A stretch of DNA of 64,000 nt, from positions 36,559 to 100,558 of the forward strand of contig JACZJL010000098.1 in the NCBI GenBank assembly GCA_014860585.1, in the 5' to 3' direction. Position numbers and translations under genes: made by a program. Position 1 is the first letter of the stretch. Every line of letters starts with the position of its first letter. Below, in pieces: positions 17,980 to 27,785 of this stretch. Origin of the DNA: Bacteroidales bacterium (lineage in GTDB: Bacteria; Bacteroidota; Bacteroidia; Bacteroidales; 4484-276). A model generated the notes under the pieces. It did not search any database and was not told the DNA's origin. It worked only from the letters and a program-made list of their open reading frames with translations.

Positions 17980-19389
17980 TTATTCCATCCGTACAATTTT
18001 AGGGTAAAATAGCGCCAAAACATTCACCAGGTCTTTTTGCGCCTCCATCACCTGATGGATATCTTTGTAGGATGCCGGTGATTCATCCAGTGCACCACCG
18101 ATAAGTTCCACATCGTGCTGCTTCAGCACCATCTTCAGTTTTTCAGTCGTAAAAAGTGATTTTGCTCTCCTGCGTGAGTATAACCTTCCGGCGCCATGCG
18201 ATGCAGAGTTGAGCGAGTCTTCGTTTCCTTTCCCTGAAACGATAAAAGCCGGGGACACCATATTCCCGGGAATGACACCGACATCGCCTATGTTGGCCGG
18301 GGTAGCCCCTTTCCGATGGATGATCAGCGACTTGCCGTCGGATAGTTTTTCTTTCAAGGCAAAATTATGATGGTTTTCAACGACTTTTATCGGATGGCTG
18401 CCCAACGCTTTTGACAGCTTTTGATGGATAATCCGGTGATTGGCGGCGGAGTAATCGCCGGCCAGCGTCATCGCCTGCCAGTACTCCTGCCCTTCCTCTG
18501 ATTCCAGATCGAGCCAGGCCAGCAAAGCTCCTTCTCCGGTAATACCCAGTTTTTGACGCGCTAAAGTGGTGTAATGTTTGGCAATAGCCGAACCGAAATT
18601 GCGCGAACCTGAGTGGGACATGATGGCAAAGTACTCTCCCGTTGGTAACCCAAGTTCACTGGTTGGCTCATTCACCACCACATAGCCCACATCCACAAAG
18701 TGATTGCCGTGACCTGAAGTACCCAGCTGACTGTAAAAAGTCTTTTGTAAATCTTTCAGAAACTTTATCTCCCTAAACTCCTTCCTTTCCATCAACTCAT
18801 GACTTCCTATATCGTTGAACTCAGCAAGGCCAAAGCGGGTATGTTCTATCAGGATTTTTTTCAGGTTTTCGCGATGGGTTTCAAGCAGCTGTGGCGACTC
18901 AGGGTAAACTGACAAACACATTCTGCAACCGATATCCATTCCCACGCCATAAGGCATCACAGCATTGTAGGCAGCCACCACGCCGCCAATGGGCAGGCCA
19001 TAGCCAAGATGCGCGTCAGCCATCAAAGCCCCTTTCACAGTTACAGGCAGTTTCATGGCTACGTACATTTGCTGGAGGGTTTCCGGATCAATCTGGTCTT
19101 CGCCATAAATCTTAAATTCGGTGGCAATGGTTTTACGTTTAAGCGATTTTGATGTGGATTTTTCAGATTTCGCTTCTGATCGCCGCAAAAGTGTAACCAA
19201 TTCTCCAAAATGCTCGTGATCAGCAAACTTTGCCGGATCGAGCATCAACTCCTCCAACAGTCCGAGCACTTTCTGTTTATCTTCACGCCGGTAATACTTT
19301 TCGATCAACTGACCGGCCAGTTTCACAGCTTTCTCATCCGTTAACCCGATCTTTTTCAGCTCTCTCGCCCTGATCTTCAGTTTTTTCAT
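17980..19389 (-). CDS. rtcB: RtcB family RNA ligase
   Basis: A 469-residue GTP-dependent RNA ligase that joins 2',3'-cyclic-phosphate or 3'-phosphate ends to 5'-OH ends. Metal ligands Asp152 and Cys155 lie in GVGMDIGCRMC, with His in GTSGHGNHFVDVG, SHSGSRNFG and ENHHNFA. The GMP-accepting His is in ASHGAGRLYSRR. An 85-residue helical N-terminal extension precedes the core, as in the second RtcB class found in many bacteria. No archease, RtcA or RtcR gene is adjacent, so partner and regulation are unknown. Confidence 0.93.
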   Translation of the reverse strand: MKKLKIRARELKKIGLTDEKAVKLAGQLIEKYYRREDKQKVLGLLEELMLDPAKFADHEHFGELVTLLRRSEAKSEKSTSKSLKRKTIATEFKIYGEDQIDPETLQQMYVAMKLPVTVKGALMADAHLGYGLPIGGVVAAYNAVMPYGVGMDIGCRMCLSVYPESPQLLETHRENLKKILIEHTRFGLAEFNDIGSHELMERKEFREIKFLKDLQKTFYSQLGTSGHGNHFVDVGYVVVNEPTSELGLPTGEYFAIMSHSGSRNFGSAIAKHYTTLARQKLGITGEGALLAWLDLESEEGQEYWQAMTLAGDYSAANHRIIHQKLSKALGSHPIKVVENHHNFALKEKLSDGKSLIIHRKGATPANIGDVGVIPGNMVSPAFIVSGKGNEDSLNSASHGAGRLYSRRRAKSLFTTEKLKMVLKQHDVELIGGALDESPASYKDIHQVMEAQKDLVNVLALFYPKIVRME

Positions 19390-19406
19390 TGTATTAGTTT
19401 GCGGGT

Positions 19407-19414
19407 CAAAAATA
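19407..19414 (-). promoter_or_regulatory. -7 promoter element TATTTTTG for rtcB
   Basis: A full TAnnTTTG match on the minus strand, 17 nt before the rtcB ATG, leaving a very short leader. Confidence 0.5.
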
Positions 19415-19506
19415 GTGTTTAAGATATTATGAAGACGAAATAAATAAGGAGGAGTTCTATTGATGCAGCCATTTTTAAAAAACCGGAAAATTGCCGGGAT
19501 TGCTTT

Positions 19507-19640
19507 TCCATGGCAGGCTTGGGCCTGTCAAGATAGCCCGGACAAGGCTCTGCCTCGTCCGAACCCATGTTCAGCTTAGGCTCCAGCCTAAGCTGCATCT
19601 TTTTCTGCAGGCTCCTGCCTGCATTTCTGATTGTCAGGGT
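19507..19640. repeat. Cluster of short palindromes (intergenic hairpin array)
   Basis: Three or four hairpins occur in about 130 bp: CGGACAAGGC/GCCTCGTCCG (19537-19560, one mismatch), CAGCTTAGGCT/AGCCTAAGCTG with loop CC (19572-19595, perfect) and GCAGGC/GCCTGC with loop TCCT (about 19606-19621, perfect), plus a weaker AGGCTTGGGCCT. No frame here looks coding. They resemble REP-type palindromic units. Confidence 0.6.
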
Positions 19641-19760
19641 TTGAACTCAAAATGAATTGGCTGATTCTTTTTGCTTCCCACCGGAAAAGCGAAACCTTAT
19701 CCATTTTCCAATCCTTAATAGAAAGGGTACCCGAATGAAAATCAATAAGCTTATTGAATA

Positions 19761-19796
19761 GCCCTGACAGTCCCGCACGTGCAGGACTGTCAGGGC
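19761..19796. repeat. 36-bp near-perfect palindrome
   Basis: GCCCTGACAGTCC (19761-19773) pairs with GGACTGTCAGGGC (19784-19796). The centre holds the palindrome GCACGTGC, so only one base pair in 18 is mismatched. It lies between rtcB and tRNA-Phe. A CCTGACAATC-like stretch near 19630 (complement of GATTGTCAGGG) may be a decayed half copy. Confidence 0.75.
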
Positions 19797-19890
19797 TCGA
19801 TGATAGATTGTTCGCGAAAAGTTTTATCCAGAAATCCATCCGGAATTCAACGAAAAAGCCCGCAAGCAATAAACTTACAGGCTTTTTTGG

Positions 19891-19963
<73 letters not shown>

Positions 19964-20052
19964 TCATGATTTTCGAGCAGCAAAAATAACCTCTTTTTGA
20001 ATATCCCAAGAATTTTTTTTCATCTTTGTTGAAATTTAAACAAAGTATAAAT

Positions 20053-20060
20053 TAAATTTG
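20053..20060 (+). promoter_or_regulatory. -7 promoter element TAAATTTG for the coaX-led operon
   Basis: A full TAnnTTTG match 31 nt before the coaX ATG. It may drive the whole coaX-to-CNNM run. Confidence 0.45.
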
Positions 20061-20091
20061 CCAGCAGAATGAATCAGATGATCCTTTAAAC

Positions 20092-20868
20092 ATGACGAAT
20101 TCCGGTACCCAGCTTGATTTACTTTCAGCATCACGGCTAATAATTGACTTTGGTAATACTTTTACCAAGACGGCTGTTTTTCGGGAAAACAAACTTTTAG
20201 AATTACTCACCGGTCCAATCATCTCTGTAGGGGAACTTGAATCATTGAAAACCAAATACAACCCGCAACATGCCATCATTGCCAGCGTCATTGACATTCC
20301 TGAAGGTGTAATCAATTATTTGCACAAAACATTTCATCTCATTCAACTCGACCAACACACACCAATACCTATCAGCAACCGATACAAAACACCTGACACA
20401 CTTGGCAGTGACCGCCTTGCCATGGTTGTAGCTGCAAACAGCCTTTTTCCCGGGAAAAACTGCCTTGTAATCGGCGCCGGAACCTGCATCACCTATGATT
20501 TTATTGATCACTCGGCAACCTATTACGGAGGCGCCATTTCACCCGGAATTTCACTGCGTTTTAAGGCGTTGCATAATTTCACCGGCAAGCTGCCGTTTGT
20601 TAGTTTCAACGAAAATGCAGAGAATGCAGAAATTACCGGAACTACCACTGAACAATCAATCCTATCAGGTGTGCTCATCGGGTCAACAACCGAAATTGAC
20701 GGCACAATTGACAAATACAGAGCACTTTACCAAGGATTACAGGTGATGCTGACTGGCGGAGATATGAATTATTTTAAGAAAACGTTAAAAAATCGCATCT
20801 TTGCAGCCTCAAATTTGGTACTTACCGGATTAAATGTAATATTAGATTTTAATGTCAAAAAACAATAG
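20092..20868 (+). CDS. coaX: Type III pantothenate kinase
   Basis: A 258-residue ASKHA-fold kinase for the first step of coenzyme A synthesis. Signature segments are IIDFGNTFTKTA (phosphate 1 loop, about 17-28), DTLGSDRLAMV (GADR motif with Ser), VIGAGTCITYDF (GTxxT region) and YYGGAISPGISLR. It heads a run whose next gene starts 17 nt inside it. This order (coaX, outer-membrane protein, TPR protein, LptC, CNNM, PpiD-like) is familiar from other Bacteroidota. Confidence 0.94.
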   Translation: MTNSGTQLDLLSASRLIIDFGNTFTKTAVFRENKLLELLTGPIISVGELESLKTKYNPQHAIIASVIDIPEGVINYLHKTFHLIQLDQHTPIPISNRYKTPDTLGSDRLAMVVAANSLFPGKNCLVIGAGTCITYDFIDHSATYYGGAISPGISLRFKALHNFTGKLPFVSFNENAENAEITGTTTEQSILSGVLIGSTTEIDGTIDKYRALYQGLQVMLTGGDMNYFKKTLKNRIFAASNLVLTGLNVILDFNVKKQ

Positions 20869-22144
20869 GTTAGCTTTAGTTGGCAGTTTGTTATGCGTGA
20901 TGCTCAGTCTGATAAACTCCGTTGGATTTTCTCAGGCCTCTGTCAACTCTCCTTACTCCAGGTTTGGAATGGGAGATTTGGCCACCCGAAAAGCCACCTA
21001 CAACTTTTCGATGGGAGGTGTGGCCAATGCCATCTACAGCCCACAATATGTTAACCCTTTTAATCCGGCCGCCAATGCCGGTATTGATACACTTTCATTT
21101 ATTTTTTCCGGTGGCCTGATCAGTAAATTTGGTACATTATCCACCGAAAACGGATCCAGCCCGTCTAATTTTGCCTCCCTTGGCTATCTTCTTTTTGGAT
21201 TTCCTGTAACAAGGTACATCAAATCTTCCATCGGGCTGACTCCTTACAGCAATGTTGGATACAAGGTTATTGCATCTGAAATAGTTCCTGAAGTTGGTAA
21301 AACTGACTACTATTTTGAAGGTTCCGGCGGATCAAACGAATTTTTTCTTAGCACTTCGATTGAGCCGATAAAAAACTTATCTGTTGGGGTAAAGGCGAGT
21401 TACTTATTTGGAAAATCTCAACGGTCACAAGTTGTCTTTTTCCCCGACTCCGTTGGTTACATCAATACCCGTATTGATAACCAGGTTGACCTGGGTGATT
21501 TTTATTTTGATTTTGGAGCGCAGTTTCATAAACCCCTAAGCAATGGAATGACGTTAGGGTTTGGTGGTATCTATGCCCCCTCCCAGAAAATTAAATCGAT
21601 CCGTAATTATATTTCAAGGGCTTACTTTCCAACAGCCATAGGTGTGGAGTCCTACCGGGATACCATCGAAATGCAGCTTGACACCAAAGGATCGGTGACC
21701 ATACCAGATAAATATGGGGTTGGGTTGATGTTAAAAAACAAAGACAAATGGTTGGTTGCCGCAGACTTTAACTGGCAGTATTGGAGCAAATTTGAAGCCT
21801 TTGGAGTCAAAGATTCTCTTACCAACACCTTTCAGTTTTCGATGGGCGGTGAATACCTGCCAAGCGACAGATCAATTGATACATACTGGAAAAAGATAAA
21901 ATACAGGGCAGGTTTTAATTTTAACCAAACCTATCTGAATCTGCAAAACACACAGATTAATGAGTTTGGTATCAGTTTTGGAATGGGATTGCCAATTCCT
22001 CGTTCTTTCTCAACACTGAATCTTGGGTTTGAACTGGGCAGGCGGGGAACAACAACTTCCAACCTGATCCAGGAGAACTATATTAAAATCAATGTTGGTG
22101 TGTCTATCTGGGAAAGATGGTTCGTTAAAAAAAGATATTATTAA
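20852..22144 (+). CDS. Outer-membrane beta-barrel protein of unknown function
   Basis: A 430-residue protein with a signal peptide (cleavage after VGFSQA, about residue 29). Alternating hydrophobic strands and a terminal aromatic stretch (IWERWFVKKRYY) fit an outer-membrane barrel. The NSPYSRFGMGDL and FSMGGVANA segments are common to a widespread Bacteroidota family placed next to coaX; a structural likeness to FadL/PorV-type barrels is inferred. The start overlaps coaX by 17 nt, so translation is coupled. The cargo or ligand is unknown. Confidence 0.8.
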   Translation: MSKNNRLALVGSLLCVMLSLINSVGFSQASVNSPYSRFGMGDLATRKATYNFSMGGVANAIYSPQYVNPFNPAANAGIDTLSFIFSGGLISKFGTLSTENGSSPSNFASLGYLLFGFPVTRYIKSSIGLTPYSNVGYKVIASEIVPEVGKTDYYFEGSGGSNEFFLSTSIEPIKNLSVGVKASYLFGKSQRSQVVFFPDSVGYINTRIDNQVDLGDFYFDFGAQFHKPLSNGMTLGFGGIYAPSQKIKSIRNYISRAYFPTAIGVESYRDTIEMQLDTKGSVTIPDKYGVGLMLKNKDKWLVAADFNWQYWSKFEAFGVKDSLTNTFQFSMGGEYLPSDRSIDTYWKKIKYRAGFNFNQTYLNLQNTQINEFGISFGMGLPIPRSFSTLNLGFELGRRGTTTSNLIQENYIKINVGVSIWERWFVKKRYY

Positions 22145-22196
22145 TCATCTCATTGTAAAATCAGAACAAGAATAACAACTAAACTATCATATCAAA

Positions 22197-23597
22197 ATGA
22201 AAACAAAAATCAAATTATCGGCAATCGGATTCTTTTTATTCTTTTTCATCGGCAATCAAATTGTCGCTGAAAATAATGTAAAAAGTAAAACAGAAACTTT
22301 CAACGCCAGTAATTTACTGCAACAGGAGCCTGGTAAATATGGCGATGATAGTGCTACTTGTATTATTAACCTGTCGCTGTATCGCGAGTTTTACAAACAA
22401 TGGAGAGCGAGCAACTATGCCAGCAAAGCAGTTTATGATGCTATTGGTCCATGGCGCTGGGTATTTTTCAATTGCCCTATGGCATCGCAAAATACCTATC
22501 TTGACGGCTCCAATATGATTGAGTATTTTATGAAGAAAGAAAAATCGGAAGAGTTGAAGAATAAATATGTTGACACTTTGCTCATGATTTACGATCAGCG
22601 AATTAACTATTTCGGCCGCGAAGGTTATGTACTTGGACGCAAAGGCTCTGACCTGATCAAATACCGTCCGGATGATTATCAGGCAGCCTACGAAATCTTT
22701 AAAAGATCTGTTGAATTGCAGGGAAATGAATCCGAATCATTTGTACTAGCCTATTATTTTCGTTCAATTACCAGTATGATAGATGCAGGTAAGCTCGAAA
22801 AAGGGACAATTGTTGAAGCTTATGATCATTTGAGTCAGATCGTTGATCACAACATTAAAGCCAGCAAAAACGATCCTGAGGCTCTTGCATCTTGGGAAAA
22901 TGTAAAAGGAAACATAGAAGTGTCATTCGAACCCTATGCTACCTGCGAGGACCTCATTGAGATTTATGGTGCAAAATATAATGAAAACCCAAATGATGCT
23001 GAATTGCTGAAAAAAATCACCTCAATGCTCGACAGTAAAAACTGTACCGATTCGCAACTATTTTTCGATGCCTCAGTGAAATTGAACGAAATTGAGCCAT
23101 CTCCCAATTCCAGCTTGATGATCGGCAAGATGCTCATCAAAAAGGACATGCTCACTGATTGTATTCCTTACCTTGAAGATGCCCTCAAAATTGACAATGA
23201 CGACACGAAAGCCGACATTTTCCTGATGATGTCAAATGTTTATCGCCAGTTGAAAAACTATCCTGTAGCCCGCAAGTATGCTCTTCAGGTTTTAGACCTG
23301 AAACCCAACAACGGTCATGCTTATCTTACAATTGGCGATATGTATGCATCAAGTGCTCCTGATTGTGGCGATAACGATTTGACAAGAAAAGTGGCCTACT
23401 GGGCAGCGGTTGATAAATACATCCGTGCCAGACAGGTTGACCCTGAAATTGCTGACATAGCTCAAAGCCGTATTTCCACCTACTCCCAGCAATTCCCAAA
23501 CTCTGAAACGGTATTCTTTTACGATCTCAAAGAAGGCGATGAATACACGGTTGAATGCTGGATAAATGAAAAAACAAAGGTCAGGGCATTGAAATAA
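22197..23597 (+). CDS. Exported TPR-repeat protein
   Basis: A 466-residue protein with an N-terminal signal peptide (about 1-24), so periplasmic or outer-membrane associated. Residues about 260-430 contain tetratricopeptide-like helices (CIPYLEDALKIDNDDTKA, then YPVARKYALQVLDLKPNN). The N-terminal half is a conserved region with ALYREF-like and GYVLGRKGSDL segments. It sits between the barrel protein and the LptC-like protein, so a role in envelope assembly is inferred, not shown. Confidence 0.82.
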   Translation: MKTKIKLSAIGFFLFFFIGNQIVAENNVKSKTETFNASNLLQQEPGKYGDDSATCIINLSLYREFYKQWRASNYASKAVYDAIGPWRWVFFNCPMASQNTYLDGSNMIEYFMKKEKSEELKNKYVDTLLMIYDQRINYFGREGYVLGRKGSDLIKYRPDDYQAAYEIFKRSVELQGNESESFVLAYYFRSITSMIDAGKLEKGTIVEAYDHLSQIVDHNIKASKNDPEALASWENVKGNIEVSFEPYATCEDLIEIYGAKYNENPNDAELLKKITSMLDSKNCTDSQLFFDASVKLNEIEPSPNSSLMIGKMLIKKDMLTDCIPYLEDALKIDNDDTKADIFLMMSNVYRQLKNYPVARKYALQVLDLKPNNGHAYLTIGDMYASSAPDCGDNDLTRKVAYWAAVDKYIRARQVDPEIADIAQSRISTYSQQFPNSETVFFYDLKEGDEYTVECWINEKTKVRALK

Positions 23598-23621
23598 TGT
23601 GCCAAAAGGACCTCGAAGCGT

Positions 23622-24212
23622 TTGTTAAATGTGAACCATCAACTCTCCAATATCAGAATAACATTTCAAAAGATCATTGCTGCAGCATTTGTTGCAGCAA
23701 TGATCTTTTCATGTAAAAACGACATGAAAACGATCTCTTCATTTACAATCGAGGAGAATCCTCCTGCTGAAACAGCAAAGATGGTTGAAGTGCTTTACAG
23801 CGATTCAGGAAAGGTACTCATCAGGCTCGAAGCCAAAAAGTTAAACCGATTTTCTACAGACGACCCATACATTGAATTCCCTGAAGGGTTAAACCTTTAT
23901 TTTTTTGACTCACTGATGAACGTAAAAACAACCCTGAGCGCTAATTATGGCATTAGTTATGAAAAAACAAAGATTATGGAGGTTAAAAACGACGTGGTGA
24001 TAAACGATTTTGAAAAGAAAGAAATGCTGAATACTGAGCATTTGATCTGGGATCAGCGACAACAGAAAATCTACTCCAATGTATTTGTCAAAAGAACAAG
24101 CCCTGACGGTGTGCTTTATGGTGACGGCTTTGATGCTGACGAAAGCCTGAAATCATACACTCTGAGGAATCCAAGAGGAATTTTTACCATTAAAGAAAAT
24201 GAACCTGAATAA
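23622..24212 (+). CDS. lptC: LPS export periplasmic protein LptC-like lipoprotein
   Basis: About 196 residues from TTG at 23622; GTG at 23631 is an alternative. A hydrophobic N-terminus ends in the lipobox MIFSC. The rest matches the LptC/OstA beta fold: MVEVLYSDSGKVLIRLEAKK, YGISYEKTKIMEVKNDVV and VLYGDGFDADESLKSYTL repeat the GD-rich jellyroll turns. LptC links the LptBFG transporter to the LptA bridge during LPS transport. The last base of its TAA is the first base of the next ATG. Confidence 0.82.
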   Translation: MLNVNHQLSNIRITFQKIIAAAFVAAMIFSCKNDMKTISSFTIEENPPAETAKMVEVLYSDSGKVLIRLEAKKLNRFSTDDPYIEFPEGLNLYFFDSLMNVKTTLSANYGISYEKTKIMEVKNDVVINDFEKKEMLNTEHLIWDQRQQKIYSNVFVKRTSPDGVLYGDGFDADESLKSYTLRNPRGIFTIKENEPE

Positions 24213-25489
24213 TGAATGATTATGCCTTTATTATTGGAGCTCTGCTGCTTTCAGCTTTTTTTTCAGGTATGGAGATTGCATTCATTACTGCCAACCGTTT
24301 AAAAATTGAGGTGGACAAGAGCAATGGAATCCTGCCTGCTAGCATACTTTCAACTTTTATCCGTATTCCTTCAAAGTTTATCGGAGCCATGCTGCTGGGC
24401 AACAATATCGCTTTGGTAGTGTATGGCATTTTCATGGCAAGAATACTCGAAGCGCCACTGATCAACTTTTTACCCCTATTTTTAAAATCCGAATTTTCAA
24501 TCCTGCTTTTTCAAACTATCATAGCAACCCTCATTGTTCTTTTTATTGCTGAATTTATCCCAAAAGTACTTTTCAGGATTAACTCCAACCAGATACTCTA
24601 TGTTTTTGCCATTCCAGTTGCAATTTTCTATTACCTCTTCTACCCTGTAATTCATCTCTTTATCGGATTTTCTGAATTGGTTCTCAAGAGTTTCATCAAA
24701 ATCAAGTTTTCACGGGAACACCTGGTCTTTAGTGTTATTGATCTGGACCACTACCTTAAGGAATTCTCAAAGGATTACGACAGTACCCAGGAAGTGAAGC
24801 AGGAAATCCAGATGTTTCAGAATGCGATTGATTTCCGCAGTGTTAAACTGAGGGAATGCATGGTTCCCCGTACCGAAATAATAGCGCTTGAGGAAAATGA
24901 CAGCGTTAGCAGGCTGCGCGATTCATTCATCACCTCAGGGCATTCCAAAATCCCGATTTACCGGGATTCGATTGATAATATTATTGGTTACACGCACTCG
25001 GCTGATATGTTTAAAAATCCTCATTCCATAAAATCAATCATGCGGAGTATTATTGTTGTGCCCGAGGCTATGCTGGCCAATACGGTGCTTTCAACTTTTA
25101 TTCAGGAAAATAAAAGCATTGCGGTAGTAGTGGATGAATTTGGGGGTACGTCAGGGCTGGTCACCATGGAGGATGTTATCGAAGAAATCTTCGGCGAAAT
25201 AGACGATGAATTTGATGTAGAAGAACTCACCGAAAACCGGATCAGTCAAAATGAATATATTTTCTCGGCAAGGCTCGAAATTGATTACCTGAATGAACAG
25301 TATTCATTAAATCTTCCCGAATCAGAAGAATATGAAACCTTAGCCGGACTAATTATTTACTACCATCAAAGTATCCCTGAACTTAACGATATTATCCACA
25401 TTAACAATCTGGAATTCAATATACTCGAAGCAAAGGAAAACCGGATTGAAACCATAAAACTCATCGTTAAGAGTGATAGTGAAAACTAA
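24212..25489 (+). CDS. CNNM/CorC family membrane protein (DUF21, two CBS domains, CorC_HlyC)
   Basis: A 425-residue protein often named hemolysin family protein. Residues 1-190 form the DUF21 membrane domain (FFSGMEIAFITANRLK at its start). The CBS pair (about 205-325) includes RECMVPRTEIIAL and FGGTSGLVTMEDVIEEIFGE, split as FGGTSGLVTMED and VIEEIFGE. A C-terminal CorC_HlyC domain of about 80 residues follows. The family is linked to magnesium or cobalt handling. It overlaps the LptC gene by one base and precedes the PpiD-like gene. Confidence 0.9.
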   Translation: MNDYAFIIGALLLSAFFSGMEIAFITANRLKIEVDKSNGILPASILSTFIRIPSKFIGAMLLGNNIALVVYGIFMARILEAPLINFLPLFLKSEFSILLFQTIIATLIVLFIAEFIPKVLFRINSNQILYVFAIPVAIFYYLFYPVIHLFIGFSELVLKSFIKIKFSREHLVFSVIDLDHYLKEFSKDYDSTQEVKQEIQMFQNAIDFRSVKLRECMVPRTEIIALEENDSVSRLRDSFITSGHSKIPIYRDSIDNIIGYTHSADMFKNPHSIKSIMRSIIVVPEAMLANTVLSTFIQENKSIAVVVDEFGGTSGLVTMEDVIEEIFGEIDDEFDVEELTENRISQNEYIFSARLEIDYLNEQYSLNLPESEEYETLAGLIIYYHQSIPELNDIIHINNLEFNILEAKENRIETIKLIVKSDSEN

Positions 25490-25538
25490 CTAATTCCGGA
25501 ATTAAGGAAAAAAAATTTCCCCGTTTCATTATCTATTG

Positions 25539-25546
25539 TATTTTTG
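25539..25546 (+). promoter_or_regulatory. -7 promoter element TATTTTTG for the PpiD-like gene
   Basis: A full TAnnTTTG match followed by CACCC, 24 nt before ATG 25571. It overlaps the longer open frame (from 25544) and so supports the later start. Confidence 0.55.
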
Positions 25547-25570
25547 CACCCTTCAAAAAAAATTGATCAA

Positions 25571-27697
25571 ATGGCAGTAATAGGACAAATCAGAAAACAT
25601 TCAGGACTACTTGTAGTCATTATTGGCGTAGCGCTGGCGGCTTTTGTTCTGGGAGATTTTATCAAACCCTCTCAAAACAGGCCAACAAGTGTTATTGGTG
25701 AAATTGACGGAACTGAGATACCAGCTCAGTCTTTTAACGACAGAGTTGCCGAACAACTCCAGAACAGGCGGGACCAGCAACAATCCGAGCGCATAACGCC
25801 TCAGGATGAATTTCAAATCAGACAGCAGGTTTGGAATCAATTGATCGAAGAGGTCATCATGGGTAATGAATTTGAAATCGTGGGATTGGCCGTAACCAAA
25901 GAAGAGTTATCAAACGAAATACTTGGCGAACAACCGAACCGATTAGTGCAACAATCATTCAGAGATCCTAATTCAGGAACATTTAATCCTGAAGTGGTTC
26001 GTAATTTCCTGCAAAATCTCGATCAGCAGAACCCTGATATGAAAAGGAGATACCTCAGCCTTGAGCGAATGGTTAAAGACGATATCATCAAAACAAAATA
26101 CAGAAATCTATTATCAAAAAACTATCATATCCCTGAAGCTTTTGCAAAACTTGATCACCAGACCAAGAATAAAAGTGCTGATGTCAGATTTGTTGCACCT
26201 AAATATGCCGCAGTAGCTGATTCACTCATCACAATCACGGATAGTGATTTGCGAAGTTACTATGAAGAGTTTCAGTATAATTACAAGCAGGAAGAGACCA
26301 GGACACTGGATTATGTAATTTTTGAAGTTCAACCTTCTGCAGAGGATCGTCAAGCTGTAAAAAATGAAATTGACCAGATTTATACCCAGTTTCAAAACAC
26401 AGAAGACATTGCTGCATTTGTTAACTCTGTTTCAGATGTAAGGTATGACAGTACCTACCGTAAAGAAGCCGAATTACCGGTAACCATTGCAAGAGAACTA
26501 ATGGAATCGCCAATCGGTACAATACTCCCGCCATTTTCAGAAGGAGAGACACACTATGTTGCAAAAATTGTTGACAGGCAATTGCGTCCCGACTCAATAA
26601 AAATGAGCCAGTTGTTAATTTCATTCAATACAGCCAGCGCCAATTTCAAACTGAATGAACGTACTGAGGACCAAGCAAAAGCACTGGCTGACAGCATCTT
26701 AAATGCACTGAAGAAAACACCGGTAAAATTTGAAGAACTCGCTGTCAAGTATTCTGACTACCCTTCGGCAAAAGAAGATAAAGGTGATTTGGGATGGATT
26801 ACCGATGGCGATCCGAGTTTTGCTAATTTCTTTAAAGAGGGCGTTGTTTTAAAAGTAAATGAAGCAGGAAAAATGGAAACCGGATTAGGAATCCATATCC
26901 TTCTTGTCGCTGAAAAAACTAATCCCGTTGATAAAGTTAAAGTTGGTTTGGTCACACGTACGATTGAACCCAGCAGCGAGACGTTCCGTGAAATCTACAG
27001 GCAAGCCAGCAAATTTGCCAGTGAAAACCGTACCCTCGCCCAGTTCGATACAGCCGTTGTTAATCAAGGCTTAAATAAACGGACTACTGAACGAATTAAC
27101 AAAATGACCAATCGCATACCAGGGATCGAATTAAGTAGCAGACGACTCGTTCAGTGGGCTTTCTGGGAAAACACAAAAGTGGGCGATGTTTCAAGTATAT
27201 TTGAAGACGAAAAACTGTTTGTTATTGCTGCTCTCCGCGAAACGAGACCTGAAGGTTCTACACCATTTGACCAGGTTAAAGAACAAATAAGACCTTTAGT
27301 GCTAAATCGGCTGAAAGGTGAATACCTGACTAAAAAGATCAACGATATGACTATCAGTGATCTTGGTGATTTGGCAAGACAAATGAATGAAAGAGTTGAT
27401 ACTGCAAGGAATCTTGCGTTTTCAGCAAGAAATATTCCTGGTTTTGGAAGTGAGCCAGCTGTAATAGGTAAAATTTTTACCCTTGAGCCTCAAAAGGTTT
27501 CTGCACCTATTGCCGGTAACACTGCGGTATTTGTTGCTATCGTTGATCGTTTAATTCCGGCTTCAGAAACAGCTGACCTTAGTACAACAAAATTCCAGTT
27601 GAAAAACTCATTTGATTCAAGAGTAAATGCAAATGCATATCTCAGGGCATTGGAAAAAGAGGTTAAAATTGAAGATAACAGAATGTTGTTTTATTAA
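25571..27697 (+). CDS. SurA/PpiD-like peptidylprolyl isomerase, membrane anchored
   Basis: 708 residues from ATG 25571. One N-terminal transmembrane segment (SGLLVVIIGVALAAFVLG) anchors a large periplasmic part, as in PpiD. A SurA_N-like helical region spans about 40-220. A parvulin domain (about 335-450) carries KMSQLLISF, ADSILNALKKTP, YPSAKEDKGDLGWI and GLGIHILLVAEK. A second, degenerate parvulin-like part lies near 540-620. It should assist folding of exported and outer-membrane proteins and ends with a shared bidirectional terminator. Confidence 0.9.
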   Translation: MAVIGQIRKHSGLLVVIIGVALAAFVLGDFIKPSQNRPTSVIGEIDGTEIPAQSFNDRVAEQLQNRRDQQQSERITPQDEFQIRQQVWNQLIEEVIMGNEFEIVGLAVTKEELSNEILGEQPNRLVQQSFRDPNSGTFNPEVVRNFLQNLDQQNPDMKRRYLSLERMVKDDIIKTKYRNLLSKNYHIPEAFAKLDHQTKNKSADVRFVAPKYAAVADSLITITDSDLRSYYEEFQYNYKQEETRTLDYVIFEVQPSAEDRQAVKNEIDQIYTQFQNTEDIAAFVNSVSDVRYDSTYRKEAELPVTIARELMESPIGTILPPFSEGETHYVAKIVDRQLRPDSIKMSQLLISFNTASANFKLNERTEDQAKALADSILNALKKTPVKFEELAVKYSDYPSAKEDKGDLGWITDGDPSFANFFKEGVVLKVNEAGKMETGLGIHILLVAEKTNPVDKVKVGLVTRTIEPSSETFREIYRQASKFASENRTLAQFDTAVVNQGLNKRTTERINKMTNRIPGIELSSRRLVQWAFWENTKVGDVSSIFEDEKLFVIAALRETRPEGSTPFDQVKEQIRPLVLNRLKGEYLTKKINDMTISDLGDLARQMNERVDTARNLAFSARNIPGFGSEPAVIGKIFTLEPQKVSAPIAGNTAVFVAIVDRLIPASETADLSTTKFQLKNSFDSRVNANAYLRALEKEVKIEDNRMLFY

Positions 27698-27722
27698 TTT
27701 TTCTTTTTCATAGCGCAACAAA

Positions 27723-27755
27723 AAATGGGCTTGCTTTTCACAGAGCAGCCCATTT
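27723..27755. terminator. Bidirectional intrinsic terminator between PpiD-like gene and glmS
   Basis: AAATGGGCT and AGCCCATTT pair with an inner GCT/AGC, with T-rich flank on the right and A-rich flank on the left. It lies between two convergent genes and can serve both. Confidence 0.75.
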
Positions 27756-27785
27756 GTTTTTTACCTGAGAATACTTTTGATTTTC

